In this document: piece after piece, positions 6,927 through 8,363 of the stretch
Numbering within the stretch: the first letter of the stretch is position 1
Layout of the letters: the number at the start of each line of letters is the position of its first letter
Assembly: GCA_021841725.1 (NCBI GenBank)
Contig: JAKCEC010000049.1
Span: forward strand, 1 to 8,363
Direction: 5' to 3'
Length of the DNA: 8,363 nucleotides
From: Actinomycetes bacterium
Lineage (GTDB): Bacteria; Actinomycetota; Acidimicrobiia; Acidimicrobiales; RAAP-2
The notes under the pieces: model-generated
What the model saw: only the letters and a program-made list of their open reading frames with translations
The model's database searches: none
What the model was told of the DNA's origin: nothing
Translations under genes and position numbers: made by a program

Positions 6927-8363
6927 ATGTTTAGAAAGATAGCCATCATCGCCTCGGCGATGTCGTGTCTGACGTTGGGCGTCGTCAGCGCCAACGGCGC
7001 CTCGGCGGCCACCGCCACGGCGCACGTCCTCACCGAAGAGGGCAACGTGGGCGTGACGTTCACGCAGAACTTCAACCCCTTCAACTCGAATTCACTGGCC
7101 TCGCAGATGAGTATCAAGTCGCTCACCTACGAGCCCCTGATCGAGTTCGACTACCTCAAGGCCAACACGCAGTACCCGTGGCTGGCCACGGGCTACAAGT
7201 GGACCAACGGGGGACGCACCATTACCTTCACCATCCGTAGCGGGGTCAAGTGGAGCGACGGACAACCCCTCACGCCGGCCGACGTCGCGTACACGTTCAA
7301 CCTGATCGGCCAGAACCCGGCGGCCAACTACTCGGGCGTGCCCCAGATGACCAACGCCGCGACCGTCCGTGGCGACACGGTGTCGCTCAACTTCGCCTCA
7401 CCGGCGTACCAGAGCGTCACGTCGATCGCGGGTTCCACCCTGATCGTGCCCGAACACATCTGGTCCAAGGTGTCGAACCCGGCCAAGGCCATCATCACCG
7501 ATCCCATCGGGTCCGGACCCTACGTGCTGAAGAGTTACTCGTCGCAGTTGGTGTCCTACAAGGTGAACCCGACGTACTGGGGCGGCACCCCGGCGGCGAC
7601 GCAGGTCAACATCCCCGCCTACTCGAGCAACAGTTCCGCGACCACGGCCCTGGCCAACGGTCAGCTCGACTGGGCCGGTAACGACATCGCCAACATCCAG
7701 TCGGTATTCGTCAGCAAGAACCCCAAGACCAACCACTACTACTTCGCCCCCGGTAATACCGTGACGCTGATGTTCAACGTCAAGTACGGGGCCCTCGGGG
7801 ACCCGGCCGTTCGCGCGGCCATCAGCGCGGGCATCAACCGGGCCGAGTTGGGGATCAAGGCGGAGAGCGGTTACGAGAAGCCGGCGACGTCCTCGAGTGG
7901 ACTGATCCTGCCCAACCAGAGTGCCTTCCTCTCGGCCAAGGCCACCAACGACCTCTCGCCGACCAGTGACCCGGCCAAGGTCGCCGCGCTGCTCTCGGGT
8001 GACGGGTACGCCAAGAACGCCAGCGGGATGTGGGTCAAGAATGGCCAGGAGATCTCCTTTAACATCGAGGACCCGACGGCCTACTCCGACTACTACGCCG
8101 GGGCGCAGCTGATCGCTCAGTCCCTCCAGGCGGTGGGCATCAACGCCACCGTCGACGGGGTGCAGGCCTCGCAGTGGTACGGCGACCTGGCGACGGGCAA
8201 CTTCCAGAGCGCGATCCACTGGGGTGCCGGTGGGGCTAACCCGTTCCAGCAGTACCAGAACTGGTTGGACTACAACACCTTCGTGGCGCCCAGCCCGTCG
8301 GCCGCCTCGGGTGACTTCGGTCGCTACCAGAGCACCGCGGCGCAGGTGGCGATCAAGAAGCTC
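6927..8363 (+). CDS. Extracellular solute-binding protein of the Dpp/Opp family (SBP_bac_5), C-terminus beyond window
   Basis: The open frame runs 479 codons from ATG 6927 without a stop to the window edge. Family members are commonly 530-600 residues, so the end is missing. Residues 1-28 look like a Sec signal peptide: R3 and K4, a hydrophobic core to about residue 22, then an ASA/SAA cleavage region at 25-28. The only nearby cysteine (C14, within AMSCL) is not in a good lipobox. The mature part has family landmarks: YEPLIEF (68-74), PWLA, the TFTIRSGVKWSDGQPLTPAD block with W109-G112, DPIGSGPYVL (192-201) and DPAVRAAISAGINRAEL (292-308). It is rich in Tyr, Trp, Asn and Gln near the end (for example QQYQNWLDYN), which would suit sugar stacking. 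As the last known gene of the operon it should deliver substrate to the permeases. The Dpp/Opp label covers peptides, nickel and oligosaccharides; context favours an oligosaccharide. Confidence 0.92.
   Translation, partial: MFRKIAIIASAMSCLTLGVVSANGASAATATAHVLTEEGNVGVTFTQNFNPFNSNSLASQMSIKSLTYEPLIEFDYLKANTQYPWLATGYKWTNGGRTITFTIRSGVKWSDGQPLTPADVAYTFNLIGQNPAANYSGVPQMTNAATVRGDTVSLNFASPAYQSVTSIAGSTLIVPEHIWSKVSNPAKAIITDPIGSGPYVLKSYSSQLVSYKVNPTYWGGTPAATQVNIPAYSSNSSATTALANGQLDWAGNDIANIQSVFVSKNPKTNHYYFAPGNTVTLMFNVKYGALGDPAVRAAISAGINRAELGIKAESGYEKPATSSSGLILPNQSAFLSAKATNDLSPTSDPAKVAALLSGDGYAKNASGMWVKNGQEISFNIEDPTAYSDYYAGAQLIAQSLQAVGINATVDGVQASQWYGDLATGNFQSAIHWGAGGANPFQQYQNWLDYNTFVAPSPSAASGDFGRYQSTAAQVAIKKL

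Noticed and set aside
7250..7681. Plus-strand open frame inside the binding-protein gene (also a minus-strand one at 7398-8219)
   Set aside because: These are shadows of the true frame from 6927, which has a signal peptide and family motifs and simply runs off the window.

Overview
The window is high-GC, densely coded bacterial DNA. Codons ending in G or C dominate, one ATPase and the regulator start with GTG, and 4-base gene overlaps are frequent. This suggests an actinobacterium (Actinomycetota). A lineage near the acidimicrobia is a guess from overall protein flavour, and no marker gene here settles it. I see no mobile element, CRISPR array, tRNA or rRNA. The content is an amino-acid-metabolism gene pair followed by one carbohydrate-type ABC uptake operon.

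Left part (1-1390). A PLP-dependent amino-acid decarboxylase, cut by the window edge, is read leftward. It is divergent from pheA (prephenate dehydratase with a C-terminal ACT domain, the phenylalanine branch), which is read rightward. The 82-base gap holds a good ribosome binding site for the decarboxylase. For pheA there is only a -10-like box placed so that the transcript would begin at or next to the start codon (probably leaderless).

Control region (1391-1607). This gap carries a near-consensus housekeeping promoter, TTGACA-17-TATTTT. Directly after its -10 box lies a tandem pair of 12-base LacI-family (cre-like) operator sites, each with a central CG. A perfect 6-base inverted repeat covers the -35 box.

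Operon (1608-8363, open at the right). The order is: LacI-family repressor, two Dpp/Opp-type permeases, two Dpp/Opp-type ATPases, then the extracellular solute-binding protein. The first five genes are joined by four successive 4-base stop/start overlaps, which suggests translational coupling. The binding protein follows after a 139-base gap containing two hairpins and has its own strong ribosome binding site, so it is probably made at a different (higher) level. The parts form a complete importer: binding protein outside, permease heterodimer in the membrane, ATPase heterodimer inside.

Similarity alone would label this a peptide/nickel-type transporter. The LacI-family repressor as first gene and several family-specific sequence details point instead to an oligosaccharide or glycoside substrate. 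The repressor most likely controls its own operon, with the sugar or a breakdown product as inducer. Nothing here is clearly an undescribed system. The most informative points are the double operator, the regulator-first coupled layout, the hairpin leader of the binding protein and the apparent absence of a lipoprotein signal on that protein.
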